DNA of 64,000 bases from Theocolax elegans (Eukaryota; Arthropoda; Insecta; Hymenoptera; Cerocephalidae): NCBI GenBank assembly GCA_026168455.1, contig CM047429.1, forward strand, positions 38,114,066 to 38,178,065, read 5' to 3'. Positions 33,612 to 43,194 of this stretch are shown here, piece after piece. The notes beneath the pieces are model-generated. The model made no database searches. It was not told the origin of the DNA and saw only the letters and a list, made by a program, of their open reading frames with translations. How positions within the stretch are numbered: position 1 is the stretch's first letter; every line of letters starts with the position of its first letter. A program made the position numbers and the translations under genes.

Positions 33612-34569
33612 TGTCGCGTCCCGACGAAAATTATATTATTATTTTTCGTAAAATGTACTGCGTAGTTTAGAATAAAAATACGGCGTAGAAGACGAACAAA
33701 ATAAGGTTGATAAAGAATGATTCTAAGTAAATGCAGTAATATAAAATATAATTTATAAAACTAAGGAACAGAATATTTTACGAGTGTTTCAAACGAAACA
33801 GAGACTGATACGTAGAGTTGAAGATATTATTCAAAGCCAATACGCATATAAGCGGGATCGCCGATAGTGAGATCGAAACGAAGGGTTACGCAAGAGTTTT
33901 TTTTGTACTGCACTATAAAATCAATGCTCGGAGAAGAACCGGCAATGGGAAACATCGACTAGAAAATTCGAGCATTAGAAGGAAGTAATAAATTAAGCCG
34001 TTCTTTGGATAACGTCGCAGTATAAAAGGGGGACAGAAAATTCTCCGAATCAACTACGAAGCGATACAGAAAATGCATGGGATTCGATAATTTTTAATTA
34101 CGCACATCTAACGGTCCAATCGGGTGCAAGCACAGAAAAATCGAGAACTACTTACACATCTCCATATAAGGCAAAGTGTAAGACAAGGCGAAGCGTAATA
34201 CAAGGACAGATGCATAGGATTTTAGGGTATATAAAGAGGACCCAGAAGAGACACAGGCACTCCTAAATTTTCATCTAAAGCTTTCGCAAGGCGAAGCTCT
34301 GCTGGACAACTCTTTGATTTTTATCCGAGGGCGTGGCTCTGCTACTTGAACTTTTAAGTAATACGTATTGAAAATCACAAGAGGAATCGAGACGTATCAT
34401 TGACATCTACAAGCCATAGTCGAGGAACTACGACTTCGACATCTGGAAATCGTCGAGCTCCAACAGCATACACATCTAACGTCGACGCCCGCAGGTCTAG
34501 CAGGACATTATACGGCAATCTGACACCGCTACCCACGTTCAAGGCGGACCTTCGTTCCTCACCGAATAT

Positions 34570-34626
<57 letters not shown>

Positions 34627-34629
34627 CAC

Positions 34630-34690
<61 letters not shown>

Positions 34691-35377
34691 CATATATATA
34701 TCTATATATTTGGGTACTTAAGGTATATTCTTTTCGGCTATCTATACGCTTGTATTATTCGTAAAGGCAACCTGATATTTTATGTTATTTCGATTGCTGA
34801 ACCAACCGTTTTTCTTTTAAAATAATTATTATTACATACAATTTATTAACTATAATTCATGTTTTAAACGACAACCATTTTTTTATTTTATCTGCATTTA
34901 CTTATAATGATTCCTATTTCAATTATTGATTATTAATGTTTATAATAAAATAACCTTGTGTATTTTTTTTTATTCTATAATGTGTTAATATGTTCGCCGT
35001 ACATTTGTTTATTTAATCAAAATTAATCGTTATTCGACTTAAATAATTTTATACAATTGTTAATAAAATAGTGCAAATTTATGTGTTTTTGCCCATTAAA
35101 AAGCTGTAATAATTTAGTTTCACGTGTTCATTTAAAGAAAAACAGCATATTATATTTTAATAAATAATGCATAATTAATACGAAATAAAACACATATTAT
35201 TTTATTTATCCCGCATTATATCCTGCATCTCTACTCTCAAAATAACTTCGCTCGCTACTCCCGGAGACGTAAGGCTAGTCCTAGTCAAACAAGAGCGAAA
35301 GGAACGCGAATGGTTTATTAACCATTTGCCTTCTTGTAATATTTTTTATAGTGATTGGTGCAAGTCTGGACGTGACA
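33612..35377 (+). repeat. 5' LTR of the long retrotransposon
   Basis: TGTCGCG...GTGACA termini. TATATAA core promoter at about 34,228, (TA)n at 34,564-34,706. Confidence 0.93.
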
Positions 35378-35403
35378 GATTGTATTAATTATTATAATAA
35401 ATT

Positions 35404-35421
35404 TGGTGCATCGGCCGGGAA
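35404..35421 (+). other. primer binding site, tRNA-Gly(GCC) type
   Basis: TGGTGCATCGGCCGGGAA is an 18-nt perfect complement of the 3' end of insect tRNA-Gly-GCC (TTCCCGGCCGATGCACCA). It lies 26 nt after the LTR end, an unusually long gap. Confidence 0.85.
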
Positions 35422-35479
35422 ACTCACATTTTTGAGAGAAAAAAAAAGAGATTAAAGGAATAATGTGTTTAGATATAAA

Positions 35480-37654
35480 ATGTCAGGTTCGCCTAAAAAT
35501 ACTGATTGTTATGTAAATAAACAAAGAAACACGAGTTTAGAATTTTCTATGAATGATACGTTATTAAATTTATACAAAGAAAAAGTTCAGACTCTCGATA
35601 CTCTCGATTTAACTAAAACTCCTAGGGAAACAGTGCAAAATTTGACAAAAGAAATAAATTATTTAAAAGATAGACTAGAAAAAAGTGCAGCAAATATTTC
35701 ATTATCTATAAAAATACCTCGCGATTTTGAATATAGAGAACTTTTTTTTCCAACTGATCTTTCTATTTCCGAAGTTAGTGAAGACGAACAAGAAGACACA
35801 ATAATTACTCCCACACGTGTAAAACATTTTAGTTTAAAACCCGCAGTTTTGAATTACGAGGAACAAAAAGAACTTATCGCGAATAATCCTGTAAATTTTA
35901 GTACGCCAGCCCCAATTTATCGTCCATATGAACCATTGATTTTAACACCGGATAACGTTATAAGCTCGGTAAGAAAACGGCTCGCGACTGAAGTAAAAAA
36001 AGAATTGTTAGATTCTTATCTCGAGGAACCTAAAATCATAGAAAGTTTACATGAAAGTGTAAAAAAAGGGACAACTTTTCAAGGTATCATAAATAAGATT
36101 AAAGGCGCGTTAAATATTTTTTCCGCACCGTTCGAAAAAGAGACTGAGGAAGCAAAGGCACTAGTGACAGACACGGCGAAAGTACTCGACGAAAAACTAA
36201 TTCAAGGCGCGACAGATTTTACAATTCCCTTCAATAATCAATTAATTAAAAGATCACCCGAACAAGCAAACTCTTCTAAAATTAAAGACGAATTATTTAA
36301 TAAAATTAATTTAGACGAATTAAGAACAAACACCGGAACAAAACCAAAAAAATTAGATAGGAGTGAAGTTAAAAAACAAATTAATAATAAAACAATGACG
36401 TCTCAAATTCGAGGTTTATCGTTAAAGGACGCTCTAGATTTAATACCGCGGTTTAACGGTCATAACATAAACTTATCACAATTTTTGGACGGATGCAATG
36501 AAGCAAAAGAAATTTTACCGTCGGAGTACGAAAAAGAACTAACAAAACTTATTCGAATGCGTTTATATGGGGAAGCTTTAACTTGTGCGCGCGGAGAAAA
36601 TTTTAATTCTATCAAAGAGATATCCGATTTTTTCGAAAACACCTTCGGATCGATAAAAACATATTACGAGTGGACGGGAGAACTTGCTAAATTAAAACAG
36701 AAAAACAATGAGACTGTCGTTGCTTATTTTAATCGGTTACAAGAAATAAAAAATGAAATAGTCAAAGCGGTCGACAGAGAGGGACGAGTCGCAATAGCAG
36801 ATCATTTCAAGCTTGAACTAAGGCGAGATTGTTTAAAATTCTTTTTAAAAGGGCTTCGTTGGGAAATTCGTGCGCGTTTAGGGACTCCAAGTTCTATAAA
36901 ACAAGCTCGTGAACAAGCGCTCGAGGTGGAGCGCGAGTTCGCTTGTAGCGTCTTGGACGAGGAGACGCCGAGCCGAGAAGAGGCTCGTTTTCGTTCAACT
37001 CGAGAAACGCGTAAAGTAAACTATATTTCTAATAACTCTCCGATTGTATGTCAATATTGTTCTAAGACTGGTCATGGAGCCATAAATTGTTTCAAATTAG
37101 CACGAAGTTTTGCGGAAAGATTTTCCGATAATAACAACCGACGCAATCCCATAAACAGTTCATACAGCCCACAAAATCGCTCGGATAACAGTCGTAATTA
37201 TAATAGACCGAATTTACAATTTGGTGGTTGGAACGAGTATCAAAATCAGACGGAATTTTTACCAAATAGGGACAGAGATAAAAATGATTCCTTTGTTCGT
37301 TATAATAATAATAAATATTCATCGCAACAATTTAACAAAGAAGATCGGGGAAATAATTCCGGGACTCGCGGTGTACGCGAGCCGGTTAATCCAACTTCCC
37401 AAGAATCACGATATATTAATAACGAATCGAATAATAATATAAGATCACCAGTTACTTGTTTTCATTGCGGAAAACCCGGTCACATAAAGCGCGATTGTTA
37501 TAAGTTACAAAGAGAAATAAGAGAAGGAAATCAAAATCAGGGAAACACCGATACTCTCTCTCCGAGGAGGGTCGAGAGAGAGGCTACGAATCAAATTCCC
37601 TCTACTTCGAGCGCGGAAACCCGCTCAAACGTCCCCTCCGCACCGCGAAAATAA
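35480..37654 (+). CDS. gag: gag of the long retrotransposon
   Basis: From ATG 35,480 (MSGSPKNTDC) the frame is open for about 724 residues; the open frame starts 15 bases upstream without an ATG, and an overlapping upstream ATG at 35,463 sits in another frame. Order: a charged, probably matrix-like N-terminus with helical stretches, a capsid-like middle (LIPRFNGHNINLSQFLDGC, GSIKTYYEWTGELAKLKQ), a basic Asn-rich part, and two CCHC zinc knuckles, CQYCSKTGHGAINC and CFHCGKPGHIKRDC, that bind the genomic RNA. It ends at TAA 37,652-37,654, overlapping pol by 150 bases. Assembly of particles in the cytoplasm is the expected role. Confidence 0.92.
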   Translation: MSGSPKNTDCYVNKQRNTSLEFSMNDTLLNLYKEKVQTLDTLDLTKTPRETVQNLTKEINYLKDRLEKSAANISLSIKIPRDFEYRELFFPTDLSISEVSEDEQEDTIITPTRVKHFSLKPAVLNYEEQKELIANNPVNFSTPAPIYRPYEPLILTPDNVISSVRKRLATEVKKELLDSYLEEPKIIESLHESVKKGTTFQGIINKIKGALNIFSAPFEKETEEAKALVTDTAKVLDEKLIQGATDFTIPFNNQLIKRSPEQANSSKIKDELFNKINLDELRTNTGTKPKKLDRSEVKKQINNKTMTSQIRGLSLKDALDLIPRFNGHNINLSQFLDGCNEAKEILPSEYEKELTKLIRMRLYGEALTCARGENFNSIKEISDFFENTFGSIKTYYEWTGELAKLKQKNNETVVAYFNRLQEIKNEIVKAVDREGRVAIADHFKLELRRDCLKFFLKGLRWEIRARLGTPSSIKQAREQALEVEREFACSVLDEETPSREEARFRSTRETRKVNYISNNSPIVCQYCSKTGHGAINCFKLARSFAERFSDNNNRRNPINSSYSPQNRSDNSRNYNRPNLQFGGWNEYQNQTEFLPNRDRDKNDSFVRYNNNKYSSQQFNKEDRGNNSGTRGVREPVNPTSQESRYINNESNNNIRSPVTCFHCGKPGHIKRDCYKLQREIREGNQNQGNTDTLSPRRVEREATNQIPSTSSAETRSNVPSAPRK
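37540..37603 (+). promoter_or_regulatory. -1 ribosomal frameshift signal, slippery site plus stem and possible pseudoknot
   Basis: The gag frame reads CAG GGA AAC, i.e. G_GGA_AAC at 37,540-37,546, a canonical X_XXY_YYZ heptamer. After 7 nt, CTCTCTCTC (37,554-37,562) pairs perfectly with GAGAGAGAG (37,574-37,582). The loop segment GGAGGG (37,566-37,571) can pair with CCCTCT (37,598-37,603, one G-U), making an H-type pseudoknot. The -1 frame is open from 37,504 through pol. Sequence, frame and spacing all fit. Confidence 0.85.
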
Positions 37655-40600
37655 ATTTAAGCCAACAAAGTTCAGCCCCGGTCGTAATCTTCGATACTGG
37701 TCAGTTAAGACGTCCGTTAAAATTCTTGCTGGATACAGGAGCATCGGTAAGTCTAATTAAAGAGTCAGAGGTAGACTCTCGCGTGAAAATTGACGAAAAT
37801 GATATTATATTGTTAAAAGGCATAACTGACCACTCATTAACTACTCGTGGTAAAATTAGAATAGATTTCGAAGGATCTCCCGTGGAACTCAATTTAGTAC
37901 ATGATTCGTTCCCTATACAACAAGACGGAATCTTAGGCACCGATTTTTTCCGTAGAAACGATGCAAAAATCAATTATTTGGAACAATATTTAGAATTTAA
38001 CGGATTAATCCTTCCCTTTGAAAATGCAAATAATATGCAAACGGATGAATCGATTTATATAATGAAGGATATCGAAAATTATGACCGAAAATCAATACGA
38101 TATATGCCAAAACCAAGGGAAAACAATGGTTATACGAACATGAAAAATTCAAGATTTTATAATTATACCGATAGTGACTCAGAAACGTCAAGTGATTTTC
38201 AATTACACGAAAATGATGAAACGTTTATAAAATTTGACACAAACAAATCGTATGAAATCTACGAACAAGAACAAAAAAATGAAAGAAATCAAAATGGCAA
38301 CGACAAAAACCTACACAATCACAGTGAAAAAGAACAAGAGTTATATGACGATTATAAAGATGACGAAATACAAGTACATCAGATCGACGAGGAGTCGGAT
38401 CTAAGGAATAATACATGTAAAGCAAGTGAAAATTGTTATGGATTAATGAAGGAAGAACGATTACAAATAAATAATGGAAAAGCGCAGCCACGGGTATGTG
38501 ATGTGACTGAGCCACGTATTAAAGAAAAATTTGATGAAATTACTGAAAATTATGGTATTATTGAAGCACCATTGTTCGATAGGATGGCTGAGAGTTCATC
38601 CTGTACTAATTATGAAAACGAAGTTGACCTGAAGTATGATATTGAAAATGAAATAAAAAATGAAGAAAATTTATTGGATAAGACAGTTAATAATTGTCGA
38701 GTACAAATGGACTATGAAATCGAGGAGGGCGATAAATGCGGACCTCGTGAAAATAAGGAAAATTTTGTTGATAAAAAGATGAATTGTCGAGTACAAATGG
38801 ATTATGAAATCGAGGAGGGCGATAAATGCGGACCTCGTGAAAATAAGGAAGATTTTGTTGATAAAAAGATGAATTGTCGAGTACAAATGGATTATGAAAT
38901 CGAGGAGGGCGATAAATGCGGACCTCGTGAAAATAAGGAAGATTTTGTTGATAAAAAGATGAATTGTCCAGTACGAATGGATTACGAAATCGAGGAGGGC
39001 GATAAATGCGGACCTCGTGATAAAAATGTTAGTAAATTGAATAACAAAGAATTGGTTATGTCGGGGGAAGAGTTAGATACTATCCCGAGAACCGAAATAT
39101 TATGGATAAACAAACAAGGAACTGAAGAAACTGAAAATGAGATAAATAATGAAAATTTATTAAACATACAGGAAGAAAATAAACAGGATGAGGACCCTAG
39201 CGATTTTTTATTGAATGAACGAGTTATAAACGAAAATTTACGAAGCAAATTTGTCGAAGCCATACACGAAAACGAAATGAGTAACAGTTATTTGGTTTAT
39301 TCAAATAAACCTTATATTAATAATTTTTATAGTTATGAAAGTGAAGAGGTCGACATACACGACATTTCTGACGATCGATCTGAAGCGAGGATACTTAACA
39401 TAACGGAGGATACGAGTACACTTAATCGTAATGAACGATTAAAAGAAGCATTGCATTTTGATAAAATGGACGAGGAACAAAGACAATCTATAGAGAATTT
39501 AATTGATAAATATTCGGATTGTTTCTGTCTAAAAGGAGAAAAATTAGGCGTGACAAATGCTATAGAACATAAGATACCGACTGTCGACGACATACCAATC
39601 ACAGCTAAGCCATATAGATTTCCTCATGCTCTCAAAAGCGAACTTGATAAACAATTAAAAGAAATGATTGAAGGAGACATAATTGAACCGTCAAGTTCCA
39701 ATTATACATCACCTGTTTTTCTAGTAACAAAGAAGCCTGATAGTCAGGGTAATAAACGATACCGACTAGTTGTCGATTTTCGACAATTAAACGATAAAAC
39801 CGTAAAAGATCGATACCCATTACCTAATATACTAGATATTATCGATCAAATCGGACCAGAAAATCGTGTATTCACCGTCTTGGATTTATGTCAAGGATTT
39901 TTACAAGTTCCGTTAGCTCAAGAAGATCGACATAAAACAGCTTTTGCATCTTCATTCGGTTTATTTCAATTTAAAACAATGCCTATGGGATTATGCAATT
40001 CTCCAGCCACTTTTCAAAGAATGAATGATCGTGTTTTCGAGGGCATGCAAGGCAAAGAAATATTTTTATTCCTTGATGACGCAGTTATATACGCTAAAAA
40101 TATTCAGGAGCATAACCAAAAGTTTGAAAAATTTTTGCAAAGAGTACGCGCCGCAAACCTGAAATTACAGCCAGACAAATGTGAATTTTTAAAGAGAGAA
40201 GTAGTGTATCTGGGACACGTACTATCACCAGAAGGAGTTTTGCCGGATCCAAAAAAATTAGAAGCAGTAAAAAAATTTCCAATTCCAAAAACAGTGAAAA
40301 ACATACGTCAATTTTTAGGATTAGCAGGTTATTATAGACGATTCATTGCGAATTTTTCGGGTATTGCTAGACCATTAAGTAATTTATTAAAGAAAGACGC
40401 ACCCTTCCTATGGTCCAGCGAGGTTCAAAAGGCATTCGATGATTTAAGAGAAAAATTGTGTAAACAACCAATACTACAAATCGCAGATTTTAATAAACCA
40501 TTTATAATGACTTGTGACGCTAGCGGTACAGCAATAGGAGCAATATTATCACAAGGAGAGGTGGGAGCCGACCTACCAGTTGCTTATGTTTCACGAGTAT

Positions 40601-42633
40601 TAAACAAACCCGAGCAAAAATATGATACTTATTCAAGGGAAGCATTAGCCATACTGTATGCCGTTACTCAGTTCGATTGCTATCTAAGAGGCCGTCGTTT
40701 CCTCATTATAACAGATCATAAACCACTTGTTTGGTTTAAAAACTCAGTAGATCCGACATCCAGAGTTAGTAGATGGAGAATAAAACTGAATGCATACGAC
40801 TTTGACATCGTATACAAAGCCGGCAAAAGTAACGTTAATGCTGACGCGTTATCAAGAAATCCAATAGAAGAACCCGTTTATGTTATTAAAAATCATTCTA
40901 TGGAAACACGCAGTCGTGCAGGAAAAATAACACGGCCAAACTACAACGAAAAGAGAGCTAAACGACCCAACAAGTCAAATATATCAAAAGAACCAGTCAA
41001 AAACCTTCCTATAATACAAGAAGCCCCCAAGGAAATTGAAACGATAGTCAACTCAGACAAAAGATTACAACCCATGGAGATAGATAATTTTAACAACAAA
41101 TTTGACGAGTCCTGGGAAGAAAAGGATGTTTACGAAGAACCAAATGATGAAAAGAAATTCATTGAAGTTAAAGAACAACTCTTTATGAGGAAAGATAATT
41201 ACATTTATTTCATAACTACGACTGGAATGCCTTTAGATGAAGGATCCAGAAATTTGGCTTCAAAATTATTACTACCTCATTTTTCCAATTTAAATCCAGG
41301 AGAAATAAGAATCAATAACAAAAACGGAAAAATGCATTTTGCTATGGTGTTACGTGACGAAGAGCGACTGAGTACTTCAGAAATTATTAACAATCTAAAA
41401 ACGAATCTATTAAATTTGAAAAATATTATATTAAAAGAAAAATTACGTTCAATAAGTATCGCAAAGAGCGAATTTATTGAAAACGTATCATGGAACGAAA
41501 TATTGAAACAAATAAGTATAACCCTACGAAAAATTAATGTAAAAATAATTATTTGTTTAGGATTCATAAAATGTGTGGAAGAGAGTAATAGGGAAAATAT
41601 TATTCGCGAAATGCACGAGTCTGCTTGTGCAGGACATAAAGGGGTAACAAAAACCTATAAAAGTATAAAACAACGTTTTTATTGGCCAGACATTAAGAAA
41701 GATGTACAAAACTACATTAGACATTGTTTAACTTGCCAACTAAAAAAATTGGTTCGTGTTAAAACTAAACAACGTATGATAATAACAGATACTCCGTACT
41801 CGGCTATGGAATCCATATCGGTCGATCTTGTGGGACCATTTCCCAGATCTCGAAATAATAACAATAATATATTAACCATTCAATGCAACCTTTCAAAATA
41901 CTGTATGGCGATACCCATACCAGACGCGACCGCGGCAACGATCGCCGAAGCGTTAGTTCGTCGACACTTTTCAATTTTTAGCGCCCCATTGTTAATTATA
42001 TCCGACCAAGGTACCTCATTTTTAAGTAGTCTGATGAGAGAAGTAGCGAAAATTTTTAAGATTAAACAAGTTAAAACCACGGCTTATCACCCTCAGTCCA
42101 ACTCCGTTGAGCGTTTTCATAGCAGCTTAGCAGATTATTTAAAAACAATGATAGAAAGAAATGACTCATGGGATGAGTTATGCGAATTAGCCGCGTTTTC
42201 GTATAATACGTCGGTACATGAGGGTCATCTCTACACACCTTTTGAAATTGTTTTTGCACGAAAAGCGCGACTACCATCAAACGAACCTTTAGACCCACGA
42301 GAACGAGTTCCAACGTATGATGATTACATTATAAATTTACGACAACGTTTAAACGAAATACAGGGAATCGCGCGAGAAAAATTAATAGCTTCTAAACATA
42401 GGTCGAAATTCTATTACGACAGGAAAGCCAATCATCAAGAATTTCAGACAGGGGATAATGTCTGGTTATTAAAGGGAGGGATGAAATACAAACTAGGCGA
42501 TCAATATAGTGGACCACATCGGATTTTAGAAATAGTTAATAACAAGGGAAATGTAAAAATAGAGCTAGCTCATAATAAAACGAAAATAGTGCATGTTAAT
42601 AGGTTAAGATATTCATATATGGAACCTTTGTAG
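37540..42633 (+). CDS. pol: pol polyprotein with a large acidic insert (PR, insert, RT, RNase H, IN)
   Basis: Pol has no good ATG of its own before the protease and is reached by the -1 shift at 37,540; the motif positions count from the TTG at 37,726. Protease: LLDTGASVSLIKE near residues 2-14 and LGTDFFRRN near 85. Residues about 110-560 are an Asp/Glu/Asn-rich insert with four 30-residue repeats. RT: RLVVDFRQLNDKT, FLFLDDAVIY (Asp784, Asp785). RNase H: MTCDASGTAIGA (Asp931). IN: H-H-C-C finger (HESACAGHKG...HCLTCQ, from His1297), then SVDLVGP (Asp1367), ISDQGTSF (Asp1427), SNSVERFH (Glu1462). A basic C-terminus contains YSGPHRILEI. About 1,635 residues are open with no break. It makes and inserts the cDNA. 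Confidence 0.94.
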   Translation, partial: GKHRYSLSEEGRERGYESNSLYFERGNPLKRPLRTAKINLSQQSSAPVVIFDTGQLRRPLKFLLDTGASVSLIKESEVDSRVKIDENDIILLKGITDHSLTTRGKIRIDFEGSPVELNLVHDSFPIQQDGILGTDFFRRNDAKINYLEQYLEFNGLILPFENANNMQTDESIYIMKDIENYDRKSIRYMPKPRENNGYTNMKNSRFYNYTDSDSETSSDFQLHENDETFIKFDTNKSYEIYEQEQKNERNQNGNDKNLHNHSEKEQELYDDYKDDEIQVHQIDEESDLRNNTCKASENCYGLMKEERLQINNGKAQPRVCDVTEPRIKEKFDEITENYGIIEAPLFDRMAESSSCTNYENEVDLKYDIENEIKNEENLLDKTVNNCRVQMDYEIEEGDKCGPRENKENFVDKKMNCRVQMDYEIEEGDKCGPRENKEDFVDKKMNCRVQMDYEIEEGDKCGPRENKEDFVDKKMNCPVRMDYEIEEGDKCGPRDKNVSKLNNKELVMSGEELDTIPRTEILWINKQGTEETENEINNENLLNIQEENKQDEDPSDFLLNERVINENLRSKFVEAIHENEMSNSYLVYSNKPYINNFYSYESEEVDIHDISDDRSEARILNITEDTSTLNRNERLKEALHFDKMDEEQRQSIENLIDKYSDCFCLKGEKLGVTNAIEHKIPTVDDIPITAKPYRFPHALKSELDKQLKEMIEGDIIEPSSSNYTSPVFLVTKKPDSQGNKRYRLVVDFRQLNDKTVKDRYPLPNILDIIDQIGPENRVFTVLDLCQGFLQVPLAQEDRHKTAFASSFGLFQFKTMPMGLCNSPATFQRMNDRVFEGMQGKEIFLFLDDAVIYAKNIQEHNQKFEKFLQRVRAANLKLQPDKCEFLKREVVYLGHVLSPEGVLPDPKKLEAVKKFPIPKTVKNIRQFLGLAGYYRRFIANFSGIARPLSNLLKKDAPFLWSSEVQKAFDDLREKLCKQPILQIADFNKPFIMTCDASGTAIGAILSQGEVGADLPVAYVSRVLNKPEQKYDTYSREALAILYAVTQFDCYLRGRRFLIITDHKPLVWFKNSVDPTSRVSRWRIKLNAYDFDIVYKAGKSNVNADALSRNPIEEPVYVIKNHSMETRSRAGKITRPNYNEKRAKRPNKSNISKEPVKNLPIIQEAPKEIETIVNSDKRLQPMEIDNFNNKFDESWEEKDVYEEPNDEKKFIEVKEQLFMRKDNYIYFITTTGMPLDEGSRNLASKLLLPHFSNLNPGEIRINNKNGKMHFAMVLRDEERLSTSEIINNLKTNLLNLKNIILKEKLRSISIAKSEFIENVSWNEILKQISITLRKINVKIIICLGFIKCVEESNRENIIREMHESACAGHKGVTKTYKSIKQRFYWPDIKKDVQNYIRHCLTCQLKKLVRVKTKQRMIITDTPYSAMESISVDLVGPFPRSRNNNNNILTIQCNLSKYCMAIPIPDATAATIAEALVRRHFSIFSAPLLIISDQGTSFLSSLMREVAKIFKIKQVKTTAYHPQSNSVERFHSSLADYLKTMIERNDSWDELCELAAFSYNTSVHEGHLYTPFEIVFARKARLPSNEPLDPRERVPTYDDYIINLRQRLNEIQGIAREKLIASKHRSKFYYDRKANHQEFQTGDNVWLLKGGMKYKLGDQYSGPHRILEIVNNKGNVKIELAHNKTKIVHVNRLRYSYMEPL
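38692..39024 (+). repeat. 90-bp coding repeat in the pol insert, four copies
   Basis: Starts at 38,692, 38,782, 38,872 and 38,962; the last is incomplete. Each encodes 30 residues of the form NCRVQMDYEIEEGDKCGPRE followed by NKEDFVDKKM. The first three copies are nearly identical at DNA level and the fourth has a few changes, so the expansion is recent and in frame. Confidence 0.93.
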
Positions 42634-43194
42634 TGCCTAAACATAGGTATATAATATATAATAGCCCCAATGTGCTTGAAAATATGTATACGCACTAATA
42701 TATATTTTACAGTTCTAAAAGGTTGTTAATAGAATAATATTTATTATCTTGTAATCACAATTGGCATACATTCAACTTAAAATAAAATTATTTCAATTTA
42801 TCTGACTTTATACAAAAAAAAACGATATAAAAATAATATGTATATATCTAAATTAACGACGAAAATAAACTACAAGGAAATAATATTTTTTATTATACGG
42901 AAAGATCATTACAAGAAAATCATACACTCACTTAAATTAAATAAATACGCGATTATTAAACTAGAAACGAATAAAGCAAATGACAAAAAAAAAGGTCTTT
43001 TTCTCTTTACTCTTCTCGCCTAAGATAACAATGATGTTAATGTACAAAGGAAAGTAAGAAAAAGGTTTAAATTTTCAATGTCAGTTGAACTTAGTCAAAT
43101 TTAAATTTAATTGTTATATATATAAAAAAAAATGATTTACAATAAAATAGAAGCATTGGAGTCTAACACATCCCTAAACCTAAAACCTATATCC
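42634..43194 (+). other. 3' non-coding region of the long element, first part
   Basis: Very AT-rich, with no ORF beyond 61 codons. Errantiviruses carry env immediately after pol; no env-like sequence is seen here. Confidence 0.6.
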
